9,720 nt of DNA from Verrucomicrobia subdivision 6 bacterium BACL9 MAG-120507-bin52 (lineage in GTDB: Bacteria; Verrucomicrobiota; Verrucomicrobiia; Methylacidiphilales; Verrucolacustridaceae), in NCBI GenBank assembly GCA_001438005.1, contig LIBO01000025.1, forward strand, positions 1 through 9,720, given 5' to 3'. The position numbers and the translations under genes were made by a program. Shown here one piece after another: positions 1 to 6,908 of this stretch. The notes beneath the pieces were generated by a model that was not told the DNA's origin, ran no database searches, and worked only from the letters and a program-made list of their open reading frames with translations. How positions within the stretch are numbered: the stretch's first letter is position 1; each line of letters opens with the position of its first letter.

Positions 1-215
1 TCACTGAAATCAAAGCCTACTCCAACTGCCCGGAGGTCGAGTTGCTCGTGAATGGAACTTCCATTGGAAAAGCTAAGCCCGACAGCCTCAAGATCTGCCG
101 CTGGAACCAGGTCCACCTTAAGCCAGGCCCCAACTCGATCCGAGTTGTTGCCCCATCGGAAAAGATCACTCTTGAAGATTCATGCGTATGGCGGCTGGAT
201 AACACGAAACTATGA
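1..215 (+). CDS. C-terminal end of a glycoside hydrolase, GH2/DUF4982-like (5' partial)
   Basis: An open frame enters from the left edge (first complete codon at position 3) and stops at TGA 213-215, leaving 70 readable residues. The tail contains AYSNCPEVELLVNG followed by an RWNQVHLKPGPNSIRVVA-type strand pattern and ends near DSCVWRLDN. This is the look of the Ig-like C-terminal domain (DUF4982-like) that closes many bacterial GH2 beta-galactosidase-type enzymes, where it packs near the catalytic barrel. The catalytic part lies outside the window, so the substrate is unknown. The stop codon overlaps the start of the next gene by ATGA, implying one transcript and coupled translation. The family call rests on a short tail. 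The tail of another multi-domain carbohydrate enzyme with an Ig-like end is possible. Confidence 0.7.
   Translation, partial: TEIKAYSNCPEVELLVNGTSIGKAKPDSLKICRWNQVHLKPGPNSIRVVAPSEKITLEDSCVWRLDNTKL
212..215 (+). promoter_or_regulatory. ATGA stop/start overlap (translational coupling)
   Basis: ATG 212-214 of the esterase-phosphatase and TGA 213-215 of the upstream glycosidase share bases. The preceding 20 bases show no purine-rich Shine-Dalgarno element, so initiation probably depends on ribosomes finishing the upstream gene. Confidence 0.6.
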
Positions 216-2980
216 AACCCTCCTCTTCCCTGATCGGCTTCTTGGTTTGGCTCCTTCTTCCCTTTTTACCGCCCTCCACCTATTCCGAATCCTCAAAACC
301 GATTTTTCGGGATCAGGATAAGGTCTGTTGGGTCGGGGACAGCATCACCGCCAGTGGCCTCTACCACTCTTACATCTACCTCTACTATTCGACCCGTTTT
401 CCCTCTCTCCACTTGTCCTTCGTGAACTGCGGCATCTCCGGGGATAACGCCTCCGGAATGATGGGTCGACTCGACCAGGATGTTTATGCGAATCACCCCA
501 CCGTCATCACCCTGAGCGCCGGGATGAACGATGTGAACCGTGGCCTCTACTCCCAGACCAATGCCCCCACAAATGCTCCCGTGCTGCAGAAACAGGCAAT
601 CGAGAGTTATAAGAAGAATATCGAGAAGCTGGCCGATTCTTTTACGAAACACCAACTGCGACAGATTTACCTCACCCCGACCATCTATGACGAAGATGTG
701 GAGTCAACCGTGGAGAGTCTGCGGGGAGTCAACGGAGCTTTGCGGGAGTGCTCCGATTTTGTTCTGCAGTTTGCCCGTTCTAAAAACATGCCCGCGGTCG
801 ATTTCTGGCACCCGATGGATGAACTCAACCGGAAACGTCAAAAAACCGATCCCAAGTTCACCCTGACAAGCAAGGACCGCGTACATCCGGGTCCTGCCGG
901 CCATCTTGTCATGGCCTATCTCTTTCTCGACCAGACCGGAGCTCCTCAAGATGTTTGGCGTCTCTCTTTGGACGCAAAAACCTCCCAAGTCCTCTCCCAG
1001 ACAAATTGTGAAGCCACGGCCCTGAACTCCGATCCAAAGAGCCTCACTTTCTCGAATCGGGAACTGGCTCTCCCTTTCCCGTGCATTGCGGAGGCCAAAG
1101 ATGCCTTCTCCTGGGTTCCTTTCGATCAGCGACTCAATCAGCAGATTCTGCAGATCTCGCATCTCGAGGAAGGAAACTACTCCCTTCAAATCAATCAAGC
1201 CGAAGTCGGTCAATACTCCGCCACCGAGCTCGAAAAAGGAATTAACCTCGCGATCAATCCCAAGACACCTCAATCCGTACAATCTCAGAAGATCGCCGCG
1301 CTGTGCCAGGAGCACTACACCCTGGGCAACACCATTCGCACCCTGAGGCGGGTAGAAATGAAACATCTGCAAAAAGTGGATCTGACCAACCGCACTGCAG
1401 TGGAAGCATCTCTCAATCAACTGATCCAGGAAAAGCAGGCTCAGAAGAATGATCCTGGCGCCAATTCCGGCTACTACATCAAGACCGCCCGGATCTATCT
1501 CCAGGAGATTGCCAAGGAACCCGCCAGTCGTGAACGAATCCAAGCGATCGAAAAAGAAATCAGCCAGATCAATCAACCCCAAACCTACCGCTACTCCTTG
1601 ACTCCTGCCTCGCCCATCTCGTTTTCAAATGCCCAAGGCGAAATGGCGGGAGAGGTCACCTCGAGTCGCGCACTCCTCCAGTCCCGTCTCACCTCCATTT
1701 CTGGTCCTGATCTTGATCCTCACGGTGACCTTCCCGGCGCTTCAGGTCAGGCCTGCTTCGAGTGGAGTGAGTTTGAAGATTTTCGCAAGTCCCATAAGAC
1801 TCCCTCCCTGGAAGCCACTTCGGAGTCCGACTTTATTGTCCGATCCGAAATCACGGGTCTTCCCGCTGGCAAAAGTATCTACTATCGGCTTGTTTTTGCC
1901 GACGGTCGCCCGGGTCCGACCCGGTCCTTCAAAACCCGAAACCCCAAAGGAGACTCCGTTTCTTTTTGCATGGGGTCGTGCCTGAACTATCTCCCCTTCA
2001 TGACGGGGAAACCCAATGGCGAGGGACCCGTCACCGCCTCGGCCGAGGACAAACACCTTGGATACCCCTCCTTTGTCGCGATGCAGAAGTTACATCCGGA
2101 TTTTTTTATCGGAGCTGGGGATATCGTTTATTATGACTTCCCCAAGGAAGCTCCTGCCCAGACAGTTGCGCAACTGCGAAAGAAGTGGCACGAGCAGTTT
2201 CGCTTCCCCCGCCTCGTCGAATTTCTCGGTAGCACTGCCTCCTACTGGTTGAAGGACGACCACGACTTTCGTTTTGATGATGCCGATCATTCGGGCGAAA
2301 AACTCCCCTTGGCTACGACCGGCATGAGCGTCTTCCGCGAGCAAATGCCCATCCACCCCGCGGGTGACTCCGTCACGCCCAACTACCGCACCCACCGCCT
2401 GACTCAGGATCTTCAACTCTGGTTTTTAGAGGGCCGTGACTACCGCACGGACAACCAAGCTCCCGATGGCCCTAAAAAATCCCTTTGGGGCGCCGATCAG
2501 CGGCAGTGGCTGGAAAAGACGCTCAAAGGAAGTGATGCCAAATGGAAGATTCTCGTCTCCCCCACCCCCATGGTGGGGCCCGACCGAGCCAGCAAGAGCG
2601 ACAATCACACCAACCCAAAAGGATTCCGCACCGAGGCCGACTCCTTTTTTACTTGGCTAAAAAAAGAGAAGTTAACCGATACGCTGATCCTCTGCGGGGA
2701 TCGTCATTGGCAGTATCACAGTATTCATCCCAGCGGTGTGGAGGAGTTTTCGGTGGGTGCTCTTCATGACGAGAACTCAACTCGCGGAATTCCACCGGGA
2801 GATCCCACCTCGACCGACCCCCAAGGATTAATCCAGCAACCTTATCTCTCTCCCCAACCGACAGGGGGATTCCTTTACGTTCGCTCTCGACCCAATGCCA
2901 AAGGGCAGCCCAGCCTCGACCTCTCTTTTTATGACGATGGCGGGAAGCTTCTCCACCAGGTCATAAAGGAAACTCCTTAA
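212..2980 (+). CDS. Secreted SGNH/GDSL esterase fused to a PhoD-like metallophosphoesterase
   Basis: 922 residues, two enzymes in one chain. Residues 1-25 form a Sec-type leader (one Lys, Leu/Phe-rich core, likely cut near TYS|ES). Residues about 36-245 are an SGNH hydrolase: block I GDSI (Ser44), block II Gly77 in GISGDN, block III GMND (Asn106) and block V DRVH (Asp222/His225), so the ester-cleaving triad looks complete. Residues about 250-455 are a charged, helix-rich linker with a GINLAINPKTPQS segment like the C-terminal extension of long SGNH hydrolases. Residues about 456-575 resemble the Ig/fibronectin-like PhoD N-domain. Residues about 580-922 carry PhoD metal motifs: GSC (Cys590), GAGDIVYYD (Asp637, Tyr640), KDDHD (682-685), Asn724 and CGDRHW (Asp830, His832). 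PhoD enzymes cleave phosphate mono- and diesters using Fe/Ca. The ATG overlaps the upstream stop by ATGA and has no clear ribosome-binding site, which supports this start by coupling. Likely roles are glycan deacylation plus dephosphorylation; the true substrates are unknown. Confidence 0.9.
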   Translation: MKPSSSLIGFLVWLLLPFLPPSTYSESSKPIFRDQDKVCWVGDSITASGLYHSYIYLYYSTRFPSLHLSFVNCGISGDNASGMMGRLDQDVYANHPTVITLSAGMNDVNRGLYSQTNAPTNAPVLQKQAIESYKKNIEKLADSFTKHQLRQIYLTPTIYDEDVESTVESLRGVNGALRECSDFVLQFARSKNMPAVDFWHPMDELNRKRQKTDPKFTLTSKDRVHPGPAGHLVMAYLFLDQTGAPQDVWRLSLDAKTSQVLSQTNCEATALNSDPKSLTFSNRELALPFPCIAEAKDAFSWVPFDQRLNQQILQISHLEEGNYSLQINQAEVGQYSATELEKGINLAINPKTPQSVQSQKIAALCQEHYTLGNTIRTLRRVEMKHLQKVDLTNRTAVEASLNQLIQEKQAQKNDPGANSGYYIKTARIYLQEIAKEPASRERIQAIEKEISQINQPQTYRYSLTPASPISFSNAQGEMAGEVTSSRALLQSRLTSISGPDLDPHGDLPGASGQACFEWSEFEDFRKSHKTPSLEATSESDFIVRSEITGLPAGKSIYYRLVFADGRPGPTRSFKTRNPKGDSVSFCMGSCLNYLPFMTGKPNGEGPVTASAEDKHLGYPSFVAMQKLHPDFFIGAGDIVYYDFPKEAPAQTVAQLRKKWHEQFRFPRLVEFLGSTASYWLKDDHDFRFDDADHSGEKLPLATTGMSVFREQMPIHPAGDSVTPNYRTHRLTQDLQLWFLEGRDYRTDNQAPDGPKKSLWGADQRQWLEKTLKGSDAKWKILVSPTPMVGPDRASKSDNHTNPKGFRTEADSFFTWLKKEKLTDTLILCGDRHWQYHSIHPSGVEEFSVGALHDENSTRGIPPGDPTSTDPQGLIQQPYLSPQPTGGFLYVRSRPNAKGQPSLDLSFYDDGGKLLHQVIKETP
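2966..2978. repeat. Short inverted repeat at the convergent gene ends
   Basis: AAGGA (2966-2970), a three-base loop AAC, and TCCTT (2974-2978) form a 5-bp perfect stem just before the shared stop. It is weak and has no following T-run on either strand. It is recorded because it is the only hairpin seen at the place where both operons must end, and it may be chance. Confidence 0.3.
2977..2980. other. Shared palindromic stop TTAA of two convergent genes
   Basis: The plus-strand fusion gene ends with TAA at 2978-2980. The minus-strand esterase ends with TAA read from 2979 down to 2977. The palindrome TTAA therefore supplies both stop codons, and the two coding regions overlap by four bases with no intergenic DNA. 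Confidence 0.95.
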
Positions 2981-4503
2981 TCCGTATCGGTTCGAAAGGG
3001 ACGGGCAGGCAGATTCGACTCATCCGTCAAATTGGCATCGGCCGGACGATTACACCAGGCGTAACGGACAAAAGCTGGCTTCGCCACTTCGGATGATTTC
3101 AAAATCACCTGGTTCTTTTCCAGTCGCGCCTGGGCGGGTTTAAACTGCTTGTCACTTCCCGCCACCGCAAATCCCCCCACCTCCTTCTGATCCGAACTTT
3201 TGAGCTCTCCCTTCAAGGGGCGAAATGAAACGATGGCTTCTGCCCCCGTGTATTTCACCGAATTGAAGACCGGCCCTTGGCACACCACGTCTTTCCCATA
3301 AGCGATCTTATTCGCCCAAAGAGCCAGCCTCTCTCCCACCTCCATTTTCCTTTGCGGATGAATATCCTCCGCATCGCCCAAGCCTAAAGTCACGGCCAAA
3401 CCAGTCTGGGGCACATGATCCGCCACCGCACTTTGCGCATCCCTCAACTTGGCCCATTTCACTCCGGTCGCACCATCCTCGTTGACGTTAAAGTCGGTCA
3501 GCTGAACGATCAGGAATGGAAAATCCCCCTGCCCCCATGCTTTTCGCCATGCGCCGATCATTCCAGTCAGTAGCTTTTCATAAACTTCCGCACGATAGGC
3601 ATTGGACTCCCCCTGGTACCAGATCACTCCCCGAATCGGATACGGAACCAAAGGATAAATCATCCCGTTCCAGAGAACCGATGCCAGATTGGGATTTTTT
3701 TCTGGAGTGTGGGGTTCCCGAATCTTTTTGGGTGGCTTGGCCCCCGTTTTTTCTGCTTCGGCCAATGCTAGATCATAGGCCACTTTGTCCTTTTCATACT
3801 TGGCCAGAAGTTTGGGATACCAGTTGGGATACTCTTTCCGAGAGTTCACCGCTTTGGCAAAATCAGACTCTGCCTCAAGAAACTCAATCGGTGTCCAAGC
3901 CTCCGCCGGCGTTCCCCCAACGGCAGACTGAATGACACCGACAGGCACCTGAGTTGTTTTACGCAACTCCCGGCCAAAGAAGTAACCCACCGCCGAAAAG
4001 GTTAAGGCCGTGCTTTTCGTGGCGGATCTCCAACTCGTCTTGACGCTTTCGGCTGGCAGCGGCGCCGTCGCTCGAGAAACCCAAGCCAAGCGCAAGTGAG
4101 GATCCTCCGCACTCTCCGCCTCGGCCATTTGCGCGCCACACTTGTTCAATGGCCACTCCATGTTCGACTGTCCGCTCGCCAACCAGACCTCCCCGATCAG
4201 AATGTCGGAAACTTCGATCGAATTCGTTCCCGATTTCACCTTGAGAACCTGCCCTTTTTCAGTTGCGGGAGAAGGATCCAACTGCAATGACCACTTTCCG
4301 TCCGCTCCTGCCTTAGCCTGATAATCTTTCCCTCGCCACTGCACGACTACTTCCGCGCCCGAATCCGCTTTTCCGATCACGGGAAAAGGCACATCCCTCT
4401 GAAAAACCGCATGGTTCCCAATCAAGGGATGAAGAGTGAGTTCACCCCGCAATTCAACGGAAAGAATCCCAAGAAACAGAGAAAGAAAGAAAAGCCGATT
4501 CAT
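2977..4503 (-). CDS. Secreted sialate-O-acetylesterase-type (SASA family) carbohydrate esterase
   Basis: 508 residues, about the usual length for bacterial members. A short hydrophobic leader (residues 1-20, MNRLFF...) suggests export. Residues about 22-100 form a beta-sandwich lead-in (HPLIGNHAVFQRDVPFPV, typical of the family). The catalytic domain follows: GQSNMEWPL with nucleophile Ser113, an oxyanion-type Gly-rich segment QSAVGGTPAEAW (192-203), WYQGESNA (295-302) and a DIHP segment with Asp380 and His382. An insertion at about 212-275 rich in Lys/Glu/Pro precedes SVLWNGMIYPL and is common in this family. The C-terminus (YAWCNRPADANLTDES) is also typical. The family removes O-acetyl groups from sugars. 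Sialic acid is only the founding substrate, and hemicellulose or pectin acetyl groups are equally possible. It is the last gene of the minus operon, 11 bases after the beta-helix gene, and has no obvious Shine-Dalgarno sequence. Confidence 0.92.
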   Translation of the reverse strand: MNRLFFLSLFLGILSVELRGELTLHPLIGNHAVFQRDVPFPVIGKADSGAEVVVQWRGKDYQAKAGADGKWSLQLDPSPATEKGQVLKVKSGTNSIEVSDILIGEVWLASGQSNMEWPLNKCGAQMAEAESAEDPHLRLAWVSRATAPLPAESVKTSWRSATKSTALTFSAVGYFFGRELRKTTQVPVGVIQSAVGGTPAEAWTPIEFLEAESDFAKAVNSRKEYPNWYPKLLAKYEKDKVAYDLALAEAEKTGAKPPKKIREPHTPEKNPNLASVLWNGMIYPLVPYPIRGVIWYQGESNAYRAEVYEKLLTGMIGAWRKAWGQGDFPFLIVQLTDFNVNEDGATGVKWAKLRDAQSAVADHVPQTGLAVTLGLGDAEDIHPQRKMEVGERLALWANKIAYGKDVVCQGPVFNSVKYTGAEAIVSFRPLKGELKSSDQKEVGGFAVAGSDKQFKPAQARLEKNQVILKSSEVAKPAFVRYAWCNRPADANLTDESNLPARPFRTDTD

Positions 4504-4514
4504 CGAAGATACAT
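4504..4514 (-). other. 11-base spacer within the minus-strand operon
   Basis: The spacer between TAG of the beta-helix gene (4517-4515) and ATG of the esterase (4503-4501) reads ATGTATCTTCG on the coding strand. It contains no Shine-Dalgarno element, terminator or promoter, which fits co-transcription and re-initiation. The ATG inside it opens a frame that closes within a few codons. Confidence 0.7.
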
Positions 4515-6908
4515 CTAACGCACAATCTTCGCGTTTTGCAAATAATCTCCTGAATAGGGTTGGGTGACATCGGTCATCTTGTTGTTACGAATCAAGACAT
4601 CCACCGGCCCCCCCTCCAGAATGGAGTCATCCCAACGGCCACCCGTCTCCCGAATATCCACTCCAATCCGCGAATGCTTCACCTCACCCGCCTCGAAAAG
4701 AATGTTTCCTACCATGCCCCCCGCATAAAAGTTACCGGCCGATTCAATTCGGTTTCGGCGAAAGACCTGATCCACCGCCAGCGGCCCGTGATAATCCGGC
4801 GCCGTCACCACTTCCCCCTTATTTTTTTGGATGACTCGCTCAAAAGAAAGAGGGGTGTAGGTGTAGGTTCCAATCAGCGCGCTCCGCGGAAAAACAAACG
4901 AAGCCCCCCAGTTGATCCCCTCCGTGATTCGGTTGTCCAAAAACTGGGTCCGCATTCCCGGAATGAACTGGTCCCCATGGCAAAGAGTAATCTGATTCAA
5001 GCTACCGCCTCTTTCCGACCGGTTGCCCGCCACCACCATTTCCACCCCTCCGCCCCACAACGTAACGGTATTGCCCGCATCCGAAACGTGATTATTGATA
5101 AAAAGTCCTCGATAGAGAGTTTTGGAGATCGTGACAAAAGAAGTCTCATCCAGCGGCACCTGCCAAGGTTCGTCGATTTCGACCTTGTTTGCCCCGAGCG
5201 ATTTCATAAATCTCACCTGCCCCGCGCCTTTGCCGTCGAGGACCGACACCATGGCGCCTTCCCACTTCGCACTTAAGTCTTCTCCTTTTAGATCTTCCGC
5301 CAGGAGCGTCTCCGTGCCGGTGGAGGACTTTGCCCACCCTGTATAAATCCCCAAGGGGGAGTGGAAATCGGACACAAAACCCCCATCCCGATCTAGCACG
5401 TAACAATCTTGAATGGAGTTGCGTGCACAGTAGATTTCGCGCGAAGAATTGCTCGGCGCGCCCAGCTTACCCTCGTGCGATGCCGTCGTATGGACATTGA
5501 GAATGCAAATCCCCCCATCCAAACAGAGATTCTCCTCAAAGATCATCTGATGGGTTTTTCGTCCCATCACGGTCCAAGAACGACCCGTCCCGCCAATCCG
5601 GTTGCGGGCAATCACCCCGCTGGCCCCATTGAAAATCATCGCCGACATGGAGGAGTAAATATCGCAGTCCACCACCTCGAGATTGGGGCCGCTCAAATGA
5701 ATTGCCCCTTGGCAGTTCGCCCCGCCTTTCGGCTCATCCTTCCAGCGTCGCAGAAAAGCTTCCTCCGCGTCGGCATAGTGTCGCCCGGTTCTCTGCACAT
5801 TGAGGAAGCGGTTCAGCCTCATCACCACCCGATGAATCTTCACATGTCCCGCCCCTGGCGCCGTATCGGGAAAATCGGAAAGAATGCCGGCGCGATGATT
5901 GACCGCGTAAATCGCCAGATCCTCCACCCCAAAATGCCCCGGTCCTCGAATTAAAAAGGGATAAGGTGGATTTTTCGGATCGGGAATTGGCTTAAACAGC
6001 AGGGATCCCCAGACCAGCTTGACGATATCCTCCTTCTCCCGGGGCAGTTGATCATCCACCCATGAGAGAGCGGTCTGATCACGCCCTGCTCCCCGCAAAA
6101 TCACCCCCGCGGGCACCTCCAACCCTTTCGATAAAACATAAATTCCCCTCGGAAAGGTAACGATCCCTCCGCCCGCTTGACCCGCCGCCCGTAATGCTTT
6201 CTGAATCGATTCCGTGCTGTCCACCTGATCTGGTGCCTTCATTCCGGTGTAGTACTGAATCGCATCGGGTTGCCCAGGAACCGCCCCAAAATCGGTCACT
6301 CGATACTCTTTCGTTTTTTGAGCAGGTGGATTCACCACCTCGATCTCCCCCACCTCGACACTCTCCTTTGTCACAAATTCCAACTTATATCGACCCTGTG
6401 AAACTCCTTTCGGCATCTCCGCTTGAAAATTGTACTCATCCACCGAAATCAGCTTCAGCGGGATCGAAGTAGCACCGCTCTTCAGAATCAACTTGGCCCC
6501 GGCGGGTAGCCCCAGGTTCAAACCAAAGAGCCGGATCCACCCTCCCGGGGTTGCCGCCTGCACCTCATTTCCTTGCACCCACCAAACTTGCGGCGCATTC
6601 AACTTTTTCACCTCCGAAAGCACACCCTCCACTCCCACGCGAAAGAGAACCACCCCCGCCGGCATGGCCGCGGGTAGGACAAATTTTAAAGTTCGTTCCG
6701 TCTGCTGCAAAACGTCCGCCTTCGTCCAATCCCCTTGGCCCGACACGGAAACCTCCACCTTGGCCTTCTTCCCAAAACTATCCCCCCGCACTACCACCGT
6801 TTCGCCCGGGCGAACCGGATCGGAGGCCCAGATCACCACCGGGGCGGCCTCTGCCTCAGTCATCAGCAGTCCCGTCATCCCTAAGATCCAAAAAGAAATG
6901 TTACGCAT
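4515..6908 (-). CDS. Secreted right-handed beta-helix protein, pectate-lyase superfamily, with TIG-like N-domains
   Basis: 797 residues. Residues 1-22 are a Sec signal peptide ending AEAEAA. Residues about 23-192 hold two beta-sandwich segments of IPT/TIG style (SDPVRPGETVVVRGDSFG; TPGGWIRLFGLNLG). Residues about 201-280 show the pectate-lyase-3 opening: VTDFGAV, DSTESIQKAL, GGGIVTFPRGIYVLS, GVILRGAG. Residues about 320-525 and 597-790 are beta-helix rungs with recurring Asn/Asp-Arg turns such as VIARNRIGG, FEENLCLDG and FINNHVSDAG. A non-helical insertion interrupts them at about 528-597. Asp506, Asp508 and Asp514 in LDRDGGFVSD are candidate catalytic acids, but I cannot assign a mechanism; lyase, hydrolase, epimerase or glycan binding are all possible. 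The start lies inside the end of the upstream GH2 gene (8-base overlap) and lacks a Shine-Dalgarno sequence, which supports coupling. It probably acts outside the cytoplasm with its operon partners. Confidence 0.8.
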   Translation of the reverse strand: MRNISFWILGMTGLLMTEAEAAPVVIWASDPVRPGETVVVRGDSFGKKAKVEVSVSGQGDWTKADVLQQTERTLKFVLPAAMPAGVVLFRVGVEGVLSEVKKLNAPQVWWVQGNEVQAATPGGWIRLFGLNLGLPAGAKLILKSGATSIPLKLISVDEYNFQAEMPKGVSQGRYKLEFVTKESVEVGEIEVVNPPAQKTKEYRVTDFGAVPGQPDAIQYYTGMKAPDQVDSTESIQKALRAAGQAGGGIVTFPRGIYVLSKGLEVPAGVILRGAGRDQTALSWVDDQLPREKEDIVKLVWGSLLFKPIPDPKNPPYPFLIRGPGHFGVEDLAIYAVNHRAGILSDFPDTAPGAGHVKIHRVVMRLNRFLNVQRTGRHYADAEEAFLRRWKDEPKGGANCQGAIHLSGPNLEVVDCDIYSSMSAMIFNGASGVIARNRIGGTGRSWTVMGRKTHQMIFEENLCLDGGICILNVHTTASHEGKLGAPSNSSREIYCARNSIQDCYVLDRDGGFVSDFHSPLGIYTGWAKSSTGTETLLAEDLKGEDLSAKWEGAMVSVLDGKGAGQVRFMKSLGANKVEIDEPWQVPLDETSFVTISKTLYRGLFINNHVSDAGNTVTLWGGGVEMVVAGNRSERGGSLNQITLCHGDQFIPGMRTQFLDNRITEGINWGASFVFPRSALIGTYTYTPLSFERVIQKNKGEVVTAPDYHGPLAVDQVFRRNRIESAGNFYAGGMVGNILFEAGEVKHSRIGVDIRETGGRWDDSILEGGPVDVLIRNNKMTDVTQPYSGDYLQNAKIVR
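6901..6908 (-). promoter_or_regulatory. 8-base gene overlap (translational coupling)
   Basis: ATG of the beta-helix gene (6908-6906) lies upstream of TAA of the GH2 gene (6903-6901) in a different frame. The coding-strand bases before the ATG read CCTTTTCATCTCC, which contains no Shine-Dalgarno element, so initiation likely depends on translation of the GH2 gene. Confidence 0.6.

Noticed and set aside
704..1582. 292-residue open frame antisense to the SGNH-PhoD gene
   Set aside because: It lies wholly inside a gene with clear catalytic motifs and has no recognisable domain or leader. It is best explained as a shadow of the codon bias of the real gene.
2561..2579. CCCCATGGTGGGG-type short hairpin
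   Set aside because: It has only a 5-bp stem inside coding sequence for a conserved PhoD segment, with no T-run and no partner elsewhere, so it is not a terminator.
2657..2666. CTA AAA AAA G run as a possible -1 frameshift site in the PhoD domain
   Set aside because: The run of seven A is in-frame Leu-Lys-Lys in an ordinary charged helix. I see no Shine-Dalgarno-like stimulator or stable hairpin, and a shift would remove the catalytic GDRHW motif and end near 2769. Chance is more likely.
4560..5276. 238-residue plus-strand open frame antisense to the beta-helix gene
   Set aside because: It has no domain-like pattern, and the opposite strand carries regular beta-helix rungs throughout.
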